Shown here: in pieces, positions 8,407-19,572 of the stretch
Layout of the letters: each line of letters starts with the position of its first letter
How positions within the stretch are numbered: the first letter of the stretch is position 1
Position numbers and translations under genes: made by a program
Assembly (NCBI RefSeq): GCF_910594005.1
Contig: NC_057828.1
Span: 11,482,235-11,546,234, forward strand
Source: Cervus elaphus
Lineage: Eukaryota; Chordata; Mammalia; Artiodactyla; Cervidae
Reading direction: 5' to 3'
DNA length: 64,000 nt
Notes under the pieces: generated by a model
The model's input: only the letters and a program-made list of their open reading frames with translations
Database searches by the model: none
Told to the model about the DNA's origin: nothing

Positions 8407-11400
8407 AGGTGCCCAGGGGTCCCCACACAAGCTCCCGTCCCAATTACACCTGAGGAACCCCGGGTATTGATAACGGTGGGAGGCCAGTCCGTCAATTTCC
8501 TTTTAGATACTGGGGCAACTTACTCCGTGCTTACTGAAGCCCCTGGCCCACTTTCTTCCCGATCCGCTTCCGTAGTGGGACTGTCTGGACGAGCCAAAAG
8601 GTATTATTTCAGTTATTCTCTATCTTGCAACTGGAATTCTGTGCTATTTTCACACGAGTTTCTTATCGTGCCAGAATCACCCTCACCCCTTTTGGGGAGG
8701 GGTATACTGAGCAAGGTCCATGTCTCTGTTTTCATGAATATGGAGCCCTCCCTTTCTCTCCATTTAGTTGAACAAAATGTGAATCCTAGAGTATGGGCTG
8801 ATGGAAAATCTGTGGGTCGAGCACAAAAGGCTATTCTTGTAGTTGTCAAGCTCAAAGACCCACACTTATTTCCACAGAAGCAGCAGTATCCACTGAAACC
8901 TGAGGTTAAGGAAGGGTTAAAACCCATCATTGAGAATTTAAAGGAGCAGGGCCTATTAGTTCCCTGTAACAGTCCATGCAACACTCCTATTTTGGGTATA
9001 AAGAAATCAAATGATAAATGGAGACTAGTTCAAGACTTACGAATAATAAATGAGGCTGTGGTTCCTTTACACCCCGTAGTGCCTAATCCTTATACTCTAT
9101 TGTCTGAAATTCCTGAACGAGCCAAATATTTTTCAGTAATTGATTTAAAAGATGCCTTCTATTCAGTGCCTTTGGAGGAGGAAAGTCAATTTCTATTTGC
9201 CTTTGAAGACCCCAGGCAGCCAGCTTCTCAGTTAACCTGGACAGTTTTGTCCCAGGGATTTCGTGACAGTCCTTACTTATTTGGGCAAAGTTTGTCACGA
9301 GATCTACAAAACTTTAATAGCTCTGAAGCGGTAGTGTTACAATATGTAGATGACATTTTGCTCTGTGCTGAGACAGAGGAAGCTTGTTCATGAGCCTCAG
9401 AAGATTTCTTAAACTTTCTGGCAGGCTGTGGTTACAAGGCATCAAGAGAAAAGGCTCAGCTTTGTCAACAATCTGTTAGATATCTGGGCCTAATCATATC
9501 AGAAGGGACTAGGGCCATAGGCCCTGAGAGAATTAAACCTATACTAAACCATCGCCTACCTATGACATTAAGGCAACTGAGAGGATTTTTGGGAATCACA
9601 GGTTACTGTCGTATTTGGATTCTGAGCTATGGGGAACTTGCCCGGCCTTTATATAAACTTATAGCTGAAACTCAGCAGGCCCAAACCGACAAACTGGTTT
9701 GGTCTCCAGATACTCAAAAGGCTTTTAAGGTTCTTCAGACTGCTCTCCTGCAAGCTCCCGCGTTGAGTTTTCCCACAAGGTCAGAATTTAACTTGCTTGT
9801 CACTGAAAGAAAACGTATGGCCTTGGGAGTTTTGACAGAACCCCGAGGGCCTCACCAGCAACCTATTGCTTATCTAAGCAAATAATTAGATGTAATTGCA
9901 CGTGGGTGGCCCTACTGCCTAAGAGTAATTGGGGCCACGGCTTTATTAGCGCCTGAAGCTTTAAAAATAATTAATGGACGAAACCTTACTGTACTGACTT
10001 ATGATGTGAGTGGAATCTTGAATTCTAAGGTTAATATTTGGATGACAGACAGTAGACTTCTTAAATATCAGTCATTGTTGTTAGAAGGACCAGTAACTAA
10101 GCTTAAAGTTTGTGGAAATTTAAATCCTGCCACTTTCCTTCCTGAAAAGGAAAATGAAACACCTGATCACGATTGTTCCCAATACCTAACTTTAAACTAT
10201 GCAGCTCGGGAGGATCTAATGGATACCCCATTAGACAATCCTGACATGGAAATATCTACAGATGGCAGTTCTTTTGTTCGAGATGGAAAGCGTAAAGCAG
10301 GTTATGCCGGGTGACTGCTGAACAGGTTTTAGAAGCAAAATCTCTCCCCCAGGAAACCAGTGCCGAGTTAGCGGAGCTTGTGGCTCTGACCCGAGCTCTA
10401 GAGTTAAGCAAAGGGCAGCGAGTAAATATCTAAACTGATTTTAAATATGCTTATTTGACTTTACATGCTCATGCTGCAACATGGAAAGAAAGATAGTTTA
10501 AAACAGCAACTGGAGAACCTATTAAGCGTTTCAGAGAGATTGAGAGACTTTTAACTGCTATCTATTGTCCTGAAGAAGTAGTGGTTATGCATTACAAAGG
10601 GCACAGCAGGGATGGGAGTCAAGTAGCTGCCGGTAACCTGTTAGCTGACTCTCAAGCCAAAAAAGAGGCACTTTACAAAACCCCCTCCTTACAGACGCCT
10701 TTGATCTGGACAGGTCCTGTGGAACAAGAAAAACCACAATATACTGAGGAAGAATTAGAAAGATATGAGAAAAGAAGAACAAAGATTACTGATAAAGGAT
10801 GGTTACAGTCTGAGGATGGACGATTAATAATTCCTAAAAATACTCAGTGAAAAATTCTTAAGGGTTTACATCAGAGTTTTCATTTGGGTGTAGAAAGTAC
10901 TTACCAGATGGCTTCTTGTTTGTTTGAAGGTAAAAATGTAATGAAAACTTTAAAGAACACTATCAAACGGTGTGAGGTTTGTCAGAAAAATAAACCAAAG
11001 ACTGAAAAGCTAGCAAAATCTGGATTACAACTAAAGGGAATATCCTGGAGAGGACTGGGAAATTGATTTTACTCATATGCCAAAAGCTAATGGATATTCT
11101 TGCTTACAAGTTTGGGTGGATACTTTTACTGGATGGATTGAGGCGTTCCCCTGTCGTAGTGAACAAGCTAAGGAGGTTATAAAGATTTTAATCCATGAAA
11201 TTATCCCCAGGTTTGGACTGCCACAGAGCCTTCAGAGTGACAATGGCTTCGCCTTTAAAGCTGCTGTAACTCAGGGGGTGTCCAAAGCTCTAGGAATAGA
11301 GTATCACTTACACTGCTCCTGGAGACCCCAATCCTCAGGGAAGGTTGAAAAAGCTAATGACATTATCAAAAGACACCTGTGCAAATTAACTTAAGAAACG

Positions 11401-11823
11401 CAGGACAACTGGATTAAAGTCCTACCCATAGCTTTAATGAGGGCTCGAACTGCCCCAAAAAAGGAGGGACTGTCCCCATTTGAATGTATTTATGGAAGGC
11501 CTTTCTTAGGCACAGACATTGTTATAGATCCTGAAGCCTTGGAGTTAACTAATTATGTAACTCACCTCTCAGCTTTTCAACAGGCATTAACAGAACTCTG
11601 GGAGACGACTCCTGACCCAGACTCTGAATCCAGCAAGCCTCTATTTGAGCCAGGAACCTAGGTCCTCATAAAAACATTGGGATCTGGGGGCTCATCCCTC
11701 GAGCCCCTCTGGGAAGGCCCTTACCAGGTTATTCTTTCTTCCCCCACAGCTGTCAAAGTGCCAGGGATTGATTCCCGGTACATCACACTCGAGTCAAGAG
11801 GTGGCACCCTGACCAGAACTAAG
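8407..11823 (+). pseudogene. pol: pro-pol of the provirus, disrupted
   Basis: This region encoded protease, reverse transcriptase, RNase H and integrase. Protease has the LLDTGA active site at 8506-8514. RT shows the WRLVQDLR and FSVIDLKDAF blocks and YVDD at 9343-9354. The RNase H domain begins with STDGSS, its first aspartate at 10261. Integrase has a His/Cys zinc-binding region near 10870-10985 and a complete DD35E triad at 11119, 11239 and 11347 (35 residues between the last two), then a GPY-type carboxy end near 11720. Breaks seen: TGA 9391, TAA 9883, a frameshift near 10308, TAA 10431, TAG 10494, TGA 10848, a frame return near 11040, TAA 11392 and TAG 11659. No functional polymerase is expected. 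Confidence 0.95.
11731..11749 (+). promoter_or_regulatory. Probable env splice acceptor in the 3' end of pol
   Basis: ATTCTTTCTTCCCCCACAG is a strong pyrimidine tract plus CAG about 75 bases upstream of the candidate env ATG at 11826, where gammaretroviruses place the subgenomic env acceptor. Confidence 0.65.
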
Positions 11824-11825
11824 TG

Positions 11826-12455
11826 ATGTCATTTTATGTTTTTACTTTCTATGCTCTGACTCAGATGGGCCAGAAAATCTATGTGAGCCTACTTTTGCTC
11901 ACTCAGAAATCCTGAGTCTGCCCTTTGATCCTCAAGACAATGCCTTCCTGTCCTGGGCTCACTCCTATGCTGCATTCCACAATCGGTCTAACTGCTGTGA
12001 CTGCGGAGCACTCCCCTCTTCATCAGTGGAAGGCTTCCCGTGGTGGTGGACATCTCCACTTCAAGGAAAAGACTTTCTCCGAGTCTGCGAATACCTTGGT
12101 GGCTTTAGATATTCTGACAGCTGCACAAGAAGGGACCGGTGCCATCATTCATACTCAATGCTGCACATATATACCTGATATGAGCACTAATGTTACTTAT
12201 TTTACTAAACACACGAACAAGATGATTGGGGCCATGGATACTCCTGAAGCCTCAATTGCCTCACTTTGGGAGACGTTAACTAGTTCCCCATGCTGGAAAA
12301 CTATCTTAATTACAATAATTCTGATTGTTTTGTTTTTGCTGTGTGCTCCCTGCATCTGTAACTGTGTAACTGGATTTGTTTCTAGTCGCATGAAAGCTTT
12401 TAAGTTACAAATGATTGCTCAAACTCCTGCTATCACTGCAGCTTCTTCCGACTAA
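11826..12455 (+). pseudogene. env: env remnant with large internal deletion
   Basis: Env would be the envelope glycoprotein. The ATG at 11826 opens a short hydrophobic leader that hits a TGA at about 11910. Surface-subunit amino-terminal sequence follows from about 11939 in another frame (NAFLSWAHS, then a GFPWWWTSPLQGK stretch) to about 12090. It then joins directly to the transmembrane subunit in the frame ending at 12455. Most of SU, the cleavage site, the fusion peptide and the region where the immunosuppressive segment lies are absent. The TM piece keeps HTQCC at about 12151, a variant CX6CC site whose first cysteine is glycine. It also keeps a hydrophobic anchor at about 12300-12360 and a short tail. 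It cannot make a working envelope. At about 630 bp it is roughly a third of a normal env. Confidence 0.88.
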
Positions 12456-12601
12456 TATTTGGGGCCCCTGGATCAGACATCCTCACTATGAGGATTAGGA
12501 GAATATGTTGCCTCACCAATTTAGGGACAACGCCCCTTGTCAGCTCAGAAGCAATTATGGAATGAACGACGCCCATTTTCCCTAGGCAACATAATTCTCC
12601 T

Positions 12602-12617
12602 AAAAGAAAAGGGGGAA
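12602..12617 (+). other. Polypurine tract
   Basis: AAAAGAAAAGGGGGAA directly precedes the 3' LTR and would prime plus-strand synthesis. Confidence 0.9.
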
Positions 12618-12723
12618 CAAGAGGATAACAGGCAGGAAGGCCAGGGGTCTCCAAACGGAGGAAATAGGCTGCAAGTGCCAGACATTTTTATCTCTCTTAA
12701 GCGGCAGGAGGAAACAAACCAGC

Positions 12724-12772
<49 letters not shown>

Positions 12773-13336
12773 TTTTTCCTCTCTATACAAATTTAAAAGG
12801 AGGTTTCTCTTAAAATGCTGTGTTGCCTTGACACCTGGTTTCACCTGAAGCTAACTATTCTCAAACCTTGAGTTAACCAATGCATTTCTTTTTCTTATGG
12901 AAATGTTTGTCTTAAGCTATGTTAATTTACCCCAGGTTCCACCAAATGGCCCAACCTACTTACTCAGATATTGTTCCCCTAATCCATGTAAACAAAACTA
13001 TTTGTTGGTAATCTGCCCTTCTACAAGATTCAAGTCAATCGTTTTATGGCCAGGGATGAATTAACTGGTGCCATTCTAAATTCTAAGACATTCCTTTCTT
13101 TTCATTAACAGACTGTGAGTGACTATATAACTTACAGCTAAAGACTAGGAGGCGGGTACTCTTTTGCCCCCTTCTGATGCCTATGTCAGAAGCTTTCTCT
13201 ATCTCCTTTATACTTTAATAAAACTTTATTACACAAAAGCTCTGAGCGATCCAGCCTCGTCTCTGGCCCTGGATTGAATTCGTCTCCTCCGGAGGCCAAG
13301 AATCCCAGCGTTGTATCGTTCAGCAACAACCTTTCA
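12618..13336 (+). mobile_element. 3' LTR of the provirus
   Basis: This 719-bp LTR pairs with 4115-4829. It starts CA where the solo relatives have TG, and ends CA at 13335-13336. It has an (AT)n tract at about 12726-12763 plus a T run, TATATAA at 13124-13130 and AATAAA at 13217-13222. About 11 base differences from the 5' LTR were counted, apart from tract length. Confidence 0.97.
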
Positions 13337-13640
13337 ATCCAGCCATCTCATCCTCTGTCATCCCCTTCTCCTTCTGCCCCCAATCCCTCCCAGCATCAGG
13401 GTCTTTTCCAATGAGTCAACTCTTTGCATGAGATGGCCAAAGTATTGGAGTTTCAGCTTCATCATCAGTCCTTCCAATGAACACCCAGAACTGATCTCCT
13501 TTAGGATGGACTGGTTGGATCTCCTTGCAGTCCAAGGGACTCTCGAGAGTCTTCTCCAACACCACAGTTCAAAAGCATCAATTTGTTGGTGCTCAGCTTT
13601 CTTTACAGTCCAACTCTCACATCCATACATGACCACTGGA
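13337..13640 (-). mobile_element. BovB 3' fragment, right part
   Basis: This continues the antisense BovB interrupted at 4114, beginning with the duplicated ATCC. The minus strand encodes decayed carboxy-terminal BovB polyprotein (VMYGCESWTVKKAEHQQIDAF-like, then SLEGLMMKLKLQYFGHLMQR). The host duplication ATCAAGATT follows at 13641-13649. Confidence 0.93.
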
Positions 13641-13649
13641 ATCAAGATT
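13641..13649. repeat. Target-site duplication of the host BovB fragment, right copy
   Basis: ATCAAGATT, identical to 3968-3976. Confidence 0.85.
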
Positions 13650-13904
13650 ATATTTTCTTAAATCAAAATACAAAATTTTATATTAGTATATTCTTAATAT
13701 AAAATGTTGAATAATGAGTCAAATCTTTAATATCCCATAAATTTTCATTGTGTTAAATTCATCTATATACTTTATGAAAAAATTTAATATGAATAGACTA
13801 TTTATAATGAACCATGCTAAAATCGATACTGCATTATGTAATTTTAGAATATACTCTTTCATATTTATTTTCCTTTATACTTTTGTGATGTAAATCCCCA
13901 GTTG

Positions 13905-14166
13905 ATTTTTTTAAATTAATTTTAATTGGAGGCTAATTAATTTACAATATCGTGGTGGTTTTTGCCATACATTCACATGAATCAGATACATGTGTCACCC
14001 ATTCTGAACCTTCGTCCCAGTGCACCAGCCCTGAGCACCCTGTCTCATGCATCGAACCTGGACTGGTGATCTATTTCACATATGGTAATATACATGTTTC
14101 AATGCTATTCTCTCAAATCATCCCACCCTCGCCTTCTCCCACAGAGTCCAGAAGTCTGTTCTTTAC
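13905..14166 (-). mobile_element. L1 3' end, antisense
   Basis: Antisense of the artiodactyl L1 3' UTR: the T-rich start and TTTTAATTGGAGGCTAATTA mark the poly(A) side, and the right end matches the GGACTCTGTGGGAGAAGGCGAGG module. The same module occurs in sense at 29420-29722 and 37500-37798. Confidence 0.85.
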
Positions 14167-14487
14167 AGATTTTAATCTAAACATTAAGGAACATTTTTGC
14201 AGTATAATTATGCATACAATTTTAGTATACATTTCAATCATTTACAAATGTTTATAAAAATGCACATTTCCATTTCTGATGTTACTGCCTTTTACCTGCT
14301 TGAGAGCAAAAGTATTTTTTAAATTTGCAAACTGAAGGTGTAGCACCTGGTGCATGGTCAATGAAGTTATGAATGAATAAACATTTCTCAAACCTAATTA
14401 ATAAAAAAAATATAAACAGAGCTCCTGTCTTCTACAATTGTAAAATGCTCTCAAATATAATTTTCCATGAATGTTTTAAGACAATAT

Positions 14488-14671
14488 GAAAGTGGAAGTC
14501 GCTCAATCTTGTCCAACTCTTTGCGACTCCATGGACTGTATATTCTCCAGGCCAGAATACTGGAATAGGTGGCTGTTCTTTTCTCCAGGGGATCTTCCCA
14601 ACCCGGGGACCGAACCCAGGTATCCTACATTACAGGAGGATTCTTTACTAGTTGAGCCACCAGGGAAGCCC
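14488..14671 (-). mobile_element. Bov-tA SINE, antisense
   Basis: Antisense tRNA-like head at the right (CACCAGGGAAGCCC), body with GGGGATCTTCCCAACC, tail side at the left. Confidence 0.87.
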
Positions 14672-16864
14672 TGTTACTCAAAGTTATTTATAACATTTTG
14701 AATTAAAAAATGCTTTTGATTACTTTCATAGGGAGGAAAACAAGTCTCAGTGATAAACCTTACTGTTCTCTAAAATACAAATATTTGCTGGAAAGAAGAT
14801 GTTCCCAGATTAGTGGCACTGAATGAGCCTCTCAGAGAAATTTATTTTAGAGACCTGGGTTACTAGAATTGTTTGAGTGGGATCGTTAAGAGACTGCTCA
14901 GTGAGAGAAATCTTCTCTGCCATATTTCAAATAACATTAGAAAGAGGAAACAAGCATTTCAAAGTGCATTTTCTTCTAGGAAATTCAAAGTTCTTCTAAG
15001 AATGGGCTAATTCATTTTTGCATGAGAAGAAAATGAATTTTCCTTTAATAACAGAATCACTCAACAGCAGTGACTAAAGATAACAACAACCAGCATTTTA
15101 AATCTTTTTAGTGTCCCTAGGCAAAAGGCTACTGACAAGCAAATGGAACTTGGTAATTAATAAGCATTTTGTTCTGGTCAAACTGTATGTGTAATAAAGC
15201 CCATCTTTCATTTACTCATATTTATTTAGCCCCTAATCTTTGTCAGGCAGTATGCTAGTTACTAAGAAGGAATAAATACAGAGATATACAGTATGGTGAG
15301 AAGACAGATATATAGTCATAATTATACAAATAAATGCAAAATAAATATCTGAACAGAGTGACAGATGACAGTAATAAGCCATCATGAAAATTTAACAAAT
15401 GAACAATATGATATTATATGATTTACTTAGTCAAAGGTGTCAGAACTATCTCTGTAAAACCTGATAGCATAGTATGTTTCATTTCTTAAATATGCTAATA
15501 GCTACATTTACTTGCCTGTTAATTTGTTGCTTATTCCTCACTTCAAGTACATCTGAGAAATAAAGATAATTTGAAATTCAGTGCATCAAGAATCACACTA
15601 GAGACACATTTCACTGATGGAGTTCAGACATGTGAGTACTCACTCTAAACTGTCACCTTGGTAGAAACCTATCTTTATAAAACATATTTTGATCTCCAAA
15701 AAAAGCATTTTGTATTTTTCAGGATAATAATGATTCTAAATGCAATGTCATTCAAATTTATCTTCAGGCTAAATCTTTAAAAGTATACACAGGACTGCTG
15801 GGAGGCAGTGGAGTATGAGAAACAGAAAGAAATTCTCTGTTGATAACTAGTGAAACACCTGAGGCTAAGTGACATTTTATGATCCTGTGTTATACAAACT
15901 CAGGGGAAGGAAAGATGCCATGGAAAATTTTAACTATGATGTAAATAGAGTAAAGATATGTTAAACATTTAAAATATTTATAAACTATCTTGCTAGCTCC
16001 TTGTCCCTTTTCCAAACTTGTGTCTTCTCCTGAATTTCCCAGATAATTGGGTGTCCTAATATTCACTCAACTACAGCAATTCAAAACTTGAACTTACTTC
16101 ATACTTTTTTTCTTTTGTTAGTCAAATAGTGATTAAGTCACTAGTTAAGTTACTACATACTAATACCACTACAAATACCTTACTATATTTTAAAAGATCG
16201 TCTACTTGTCTTCTGAAATTTTCACGAAGCTCAGTGCTTCCCAGCCTATCTAGAATCAGTCACCACCTCCTGCACAATTTAATGTGGAAAAATAATTTTG
16301 TAAAATGCAACATATATAAAGTACTAGAAAAATATAAGCAATGGAGACATATAAAACACAAAATCTATTTTATTAGAAGCAAGAAAGAAAATCACATTAA
16401 ATAAATATATTCAGGATAAATATGACAGAACCAAAGTGTAAACATTTTATACATTGTTATGGAAATTATGCAAGGGGATTGATATAGATAATTGCTTTTA
16501 CCACTGATATATTTTGCCCCCTGCAGTATTAAATGAAGAAAACAGTGATTCCTCATATTAACTACCTACATGCAAACAATAAACAAGCCCATTTATCATA
16601 TTAAAACTCAAAATATTGAGTTTTAATTGGACTGTCTGTCCAATATACTTTGACAACTGTAACTAAAAAATGTATAAAGCCTTGCTTGTTGTTATCTGTT
16701 AGGTTAAAGACATTATTCCTGTAAAAATAAGCCTATTCATCCTCTAGCTATGTTTTGTTTTAGTAACATACTGCAGCAATCAGTCTCACAGATAAGTATT
16801 GATAAGTCATGAAAGTGGCTTTATAGCACCTTCAGTGAAATTCTGATGTTCGTTTTTAAAGCTG
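14672..16864. other. Unique AT-rich sequence, 2.2 kb
   Basis: No repeat family or convincing coding frame was recognised. The only open frame of note, 16129-16404, has low-complexity composition and no family resemblance. Confidence 0.5.
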
Positions 16865-17073
16865 TATGCTCAGTCATGTCTAACTCTTTACAATCCCATG
16901 GACTGTAGGGTGCCAGGCTCCTCTGTTTATTGGATTTTCCAGGCAAGAGTATTTGAGTGGGTTGCCATTTCCTACTCCAAGGAATATTCCCAACCCAGGG
17001 ATCAGACCCATGTCCCCTGTGTCTCCTGCATTGGCAGGCAGATTCTTTACCACCAGCACCACCTGAGAAGCCC
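16865..17073 (-). mobile_element. Bov-tA SINE, antisense
   Basis: Starts with antisense GCTCAGTCATGTCTAACTC and ends with a degenerate antisense tRNA-like head (CACCTGAGAAGCCC). A body with CCAACCCAGGGATCAGACCC marks the antisense B-box region. Confidence 0.87.
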
Positions 17074-17578
17074 ATCTTTAACTTTTATGCAAAATAAAGC
17101 AAGTGTTGCATTTTCAAAGTTCATCTTTAAAATTTTATCCAGCTTCAATCATGTTTCTTATGTGACTATAAATGAAGCATCTTTCCCTAGAAGAAATGAA
17201 CACTAGTTTGTATATGTTTTTGAGTTATATTTCCTGAACTAAGCTTTGACTACTATACATGAAAACATGGTTCTATTTCTAGTAACTAGCATACTACCTA
17301 TGCACATAAGCTGTCAGATTTCAGTAGAAGTTTCCAAATGGTTACTCTCAATTTCAGTGCTTATGTTGTTTAAAAAATTTTAAAAAGTCATTTACGGACC
17401 AGCAATAACCCATGAACCACATATGAAGAGCACTGACCCAGAATACCTCACCTTTAGTATCTTTAGTTTCTTCATTGTTCAAGTTGAAGTGATCAGATGA
17501 TTATAACATTCATTCTGTTAGGGTTTCCTCTTCACTCCCCAACTGAAGTCCTTCAGTGATTCTGTACAGAATCTGCTG

Positions 17579-18801
17579 GTTTTGTTGTTGTTGTTCAGTC
17601 ACTGAGTTGTGCCCGACTCTTTATAACCCCAAGGAATGCAGCAGGCCAGGCTTTCCTGTTCTCACTATCTCCCCGAGTTTGCTCAGATTCATGTCCATTG
17701 AGTCAGTCATACCATCCAATCATCTAATCCTCTGTCACCTCCCTTTTCCTCTTGCCATCAGTTTTTCCCAGCATCAGAGTCTTTTCCAGTGAGTCAGCTC
17801 TTCACATCAAATGACCAAAGTACTGAAGCTTCAGCTTCAGCATCAGTCCTTCCAATGAATATTCAGGATTGATTTCCTTTAGGATTGACTGGTTTGATCT
17901 CCTTGCAGTCCAAGGGACTCTCTAAAGTCTTCTCTAACACTACACTTAGAAAGCATCAATTCTTTGGCGCTCAGCCTTCTTTATGGTATAACTCTCACAC
18001 ACATACATGATTACTGGGAAAACCATAGCTTTGACATTATGGACGTTGGTCAGCAAAGTGATGTCTCTGCTTTTTAGTACTCTGTCTAGGTTATAGCTTT
18101 TCTTCGAAGAAGCAAGCATCTTTTAATTTCATGGCTGCAGTCACTGTCTGCAGTGACTTTGGAGAACAAGAAAATAAAATGTCACTGCTTCCATTGTTTC
18201 CCCCATCTATTTGACATGAAGTGATGGGACCAGATGCCATGATCTTTGTTTTTTGAATGTTGAGTTTTAAGCCAGCTTTTTCACTCTCCTCTTTCACCTT
18301 CATCAAGAGGCTCTTTTAGTTTCTCTTCAGTTTCTGCCATAAAGTAATATCATCTGCATATCTCAGGTTGTTGATATTTCACCCAGCAACCTTGATTCCA
18401 GCTTGTGAGTTATCCAGCCTGGCATTTTGTGTGATATACAGTCCATAGAAGTTAAGTAAGCAGGGTGACAATATACGGCCTTGACATACTTCTTTCCCAA
18501 TTTTTAACCAGTTTGTTTTTTCACATCTAGTTCTAAGTGTTGCTTCTTGTCCTGCATACAGGTTTCTCAGGAGACAGGTTAGGTGGTCTGTTAATCCCAT
18601 CTCTTTAAGAATTTTCCATACTTTGCTGTGATTCACAGAGTCAAAGGCTTTAGTGTAGTCAATGAAGCAGAAGTAGATTTTTTTTTTTTAATTCCCTTTC
18701 TTTTTCTATGATCTTGTGTATGTTGGCAATTTGGCCTCTTGTTCTTCTGCCTTTTCTAAACCTAGTTTATACATCTGGATGATCTCATTTCACATACTGT
18801 A
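17579..18801 (-). mobile_element. BovB LINE, 5'-truncated 1.2 kb copy
   Basis: The left end has a TTGTTGTTGTTG tail. Reading the minus strand gives RT palm sequence near 18636-18379 (MNHSKVWKILKEMGLTDHL-like, then RILSPCLLNFYGLYITQNA), then the carboxy-terminal region VKEESEKAGLKLNIQKTK near 18300-18240 and the 3' end. It is truncated upstream at the block encoding the QPGFRKGRG-like motif. Frameshifts and stops are present. Confidence 0.9.
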
Positions 18802-19148
18802 GAGAGTAAATAGCACCTATCAAGCATGGATTTTAGATATAAAACCAGTAGATTTTAACCCTGTGTTTAAAAAGGGTTATAAATACAACAGGAAGACCAT
18901 GCTTTCATCTACCTCAGTATCATTCCAATTCTTGATCAGAAAGAGAAGTAAACCCCTGGGGAAGAGAATTTCTTGCGTAAAGACATCCTTGGAGTGTGTT
19001 GGGTTTTCCACTTTGTGGAAAGGAGGCATCTAAAAATGAAGAATATCTGTTCCAGTAATGGTCACAAATTATCCACTATGATCTGTATACTCTGATTATC
19101 TACTCTCTTGCATTCTTGTGTCATTTTCATGTACATATTGCATGATCA
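18802..19148. other. Unique sequence
   Basis: Nothing recognised between the BovB and the next SINE. Confidence 0.5.
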
Positions 19149-19345
19149 GTCTAAGTTGTATCTGACTCTTTGCGACTCCTTGAACTGTAGCCCACCAGGC
19201 TCCTCTGTTCATGGAATTTTCCAGGCAAGCATACTGGAGTGAATTGTCATTTCCTCCTCCAGGTGCTCTTCCTGACCCAGGGATCAAACCTGTGTCTCCT
19301 GCATTGGCAGGCGGGTTCTCTATCACTGAGCCTCCAGGGAAGCCC
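19149..19345 (-). mobile_element. Bov-tA SINE, antisense
   Basis: Antisense SINE body with TTTGCGACTCCTTGAACTG and GACCCAGGGATCAAACC; head at the right (CTCCAGGGAAGCCC). Confidence 0.88.
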
Positions 19346-19445
19346 TTACAGAAAATGAGGGGTGGGTGTTCTAATTGGTCAGCAGTAGAACCCAAGAAAT
19401 GAAATGAAACAATCATTCTGGTTCCTGTGAATTATCCAATTAGTA

Positions 19446-19572
19446 TATGCTTAGTCCCTCAGTCATGCCCAACTCGTTGCAACTCCATAGGCTGCAGTCG
19501 ACCAGGTTCCTCTGTCCATGGGGATTCTCCAGGCAAAAATACAGGAGTGGGTTGCCATGCCCTCCTCCTCTT
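19446..19572 (-). mobile_element. Partial Bov-tA SINE, antisense
   Basis: Only the BovB-like tail half is present (CTCAGTCATGCCCAACTC to GTGGGTTGCCATGCCC). The tRNA-like head is missing. Confidence 0.75.

Larger units (their letters stand above)
4115..13336 (+). mobile_element. Class I (gammaretrovirus-like) endogenous provirus
   Basis: The provirus shows, in order: 5' LTR (4115-4829), tRNA-Pro primer site, splice donor, a long leader, gag, in-frame UGA, pro-pol, collapsed env, polypurine tract and 3' LTR (12618-13336). ATCC flanks both sides. Class I assignment rests on the proline primer site, the 4-bp duplication, an MG amino end on gag, gag and pro sharing one frame, and the gamma-type TM tail. 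Every gene is disrupted, so it is a fossil. The LTRs differ at roughly 11 sites over about 690 aligned bases, so it is young relative to the BovB it sits in. Two antisense solo LTRs in the leader inserted after it. I cannot name the family from sequence alone. Confidence 0.96.

Noticed and set aside
6771..12455. Provirus as a possibly intact or infectious element
   Set aside because: Gag has at least three frame changes, pol at least eight breaks, and env lacks its centre.
11925..12455. The 176-codon frame as a novel membrane protein
   Set aside because: Its first half is SU sequence read out of frame; only the carboxy part is genuine TM. It is an env deletion product.
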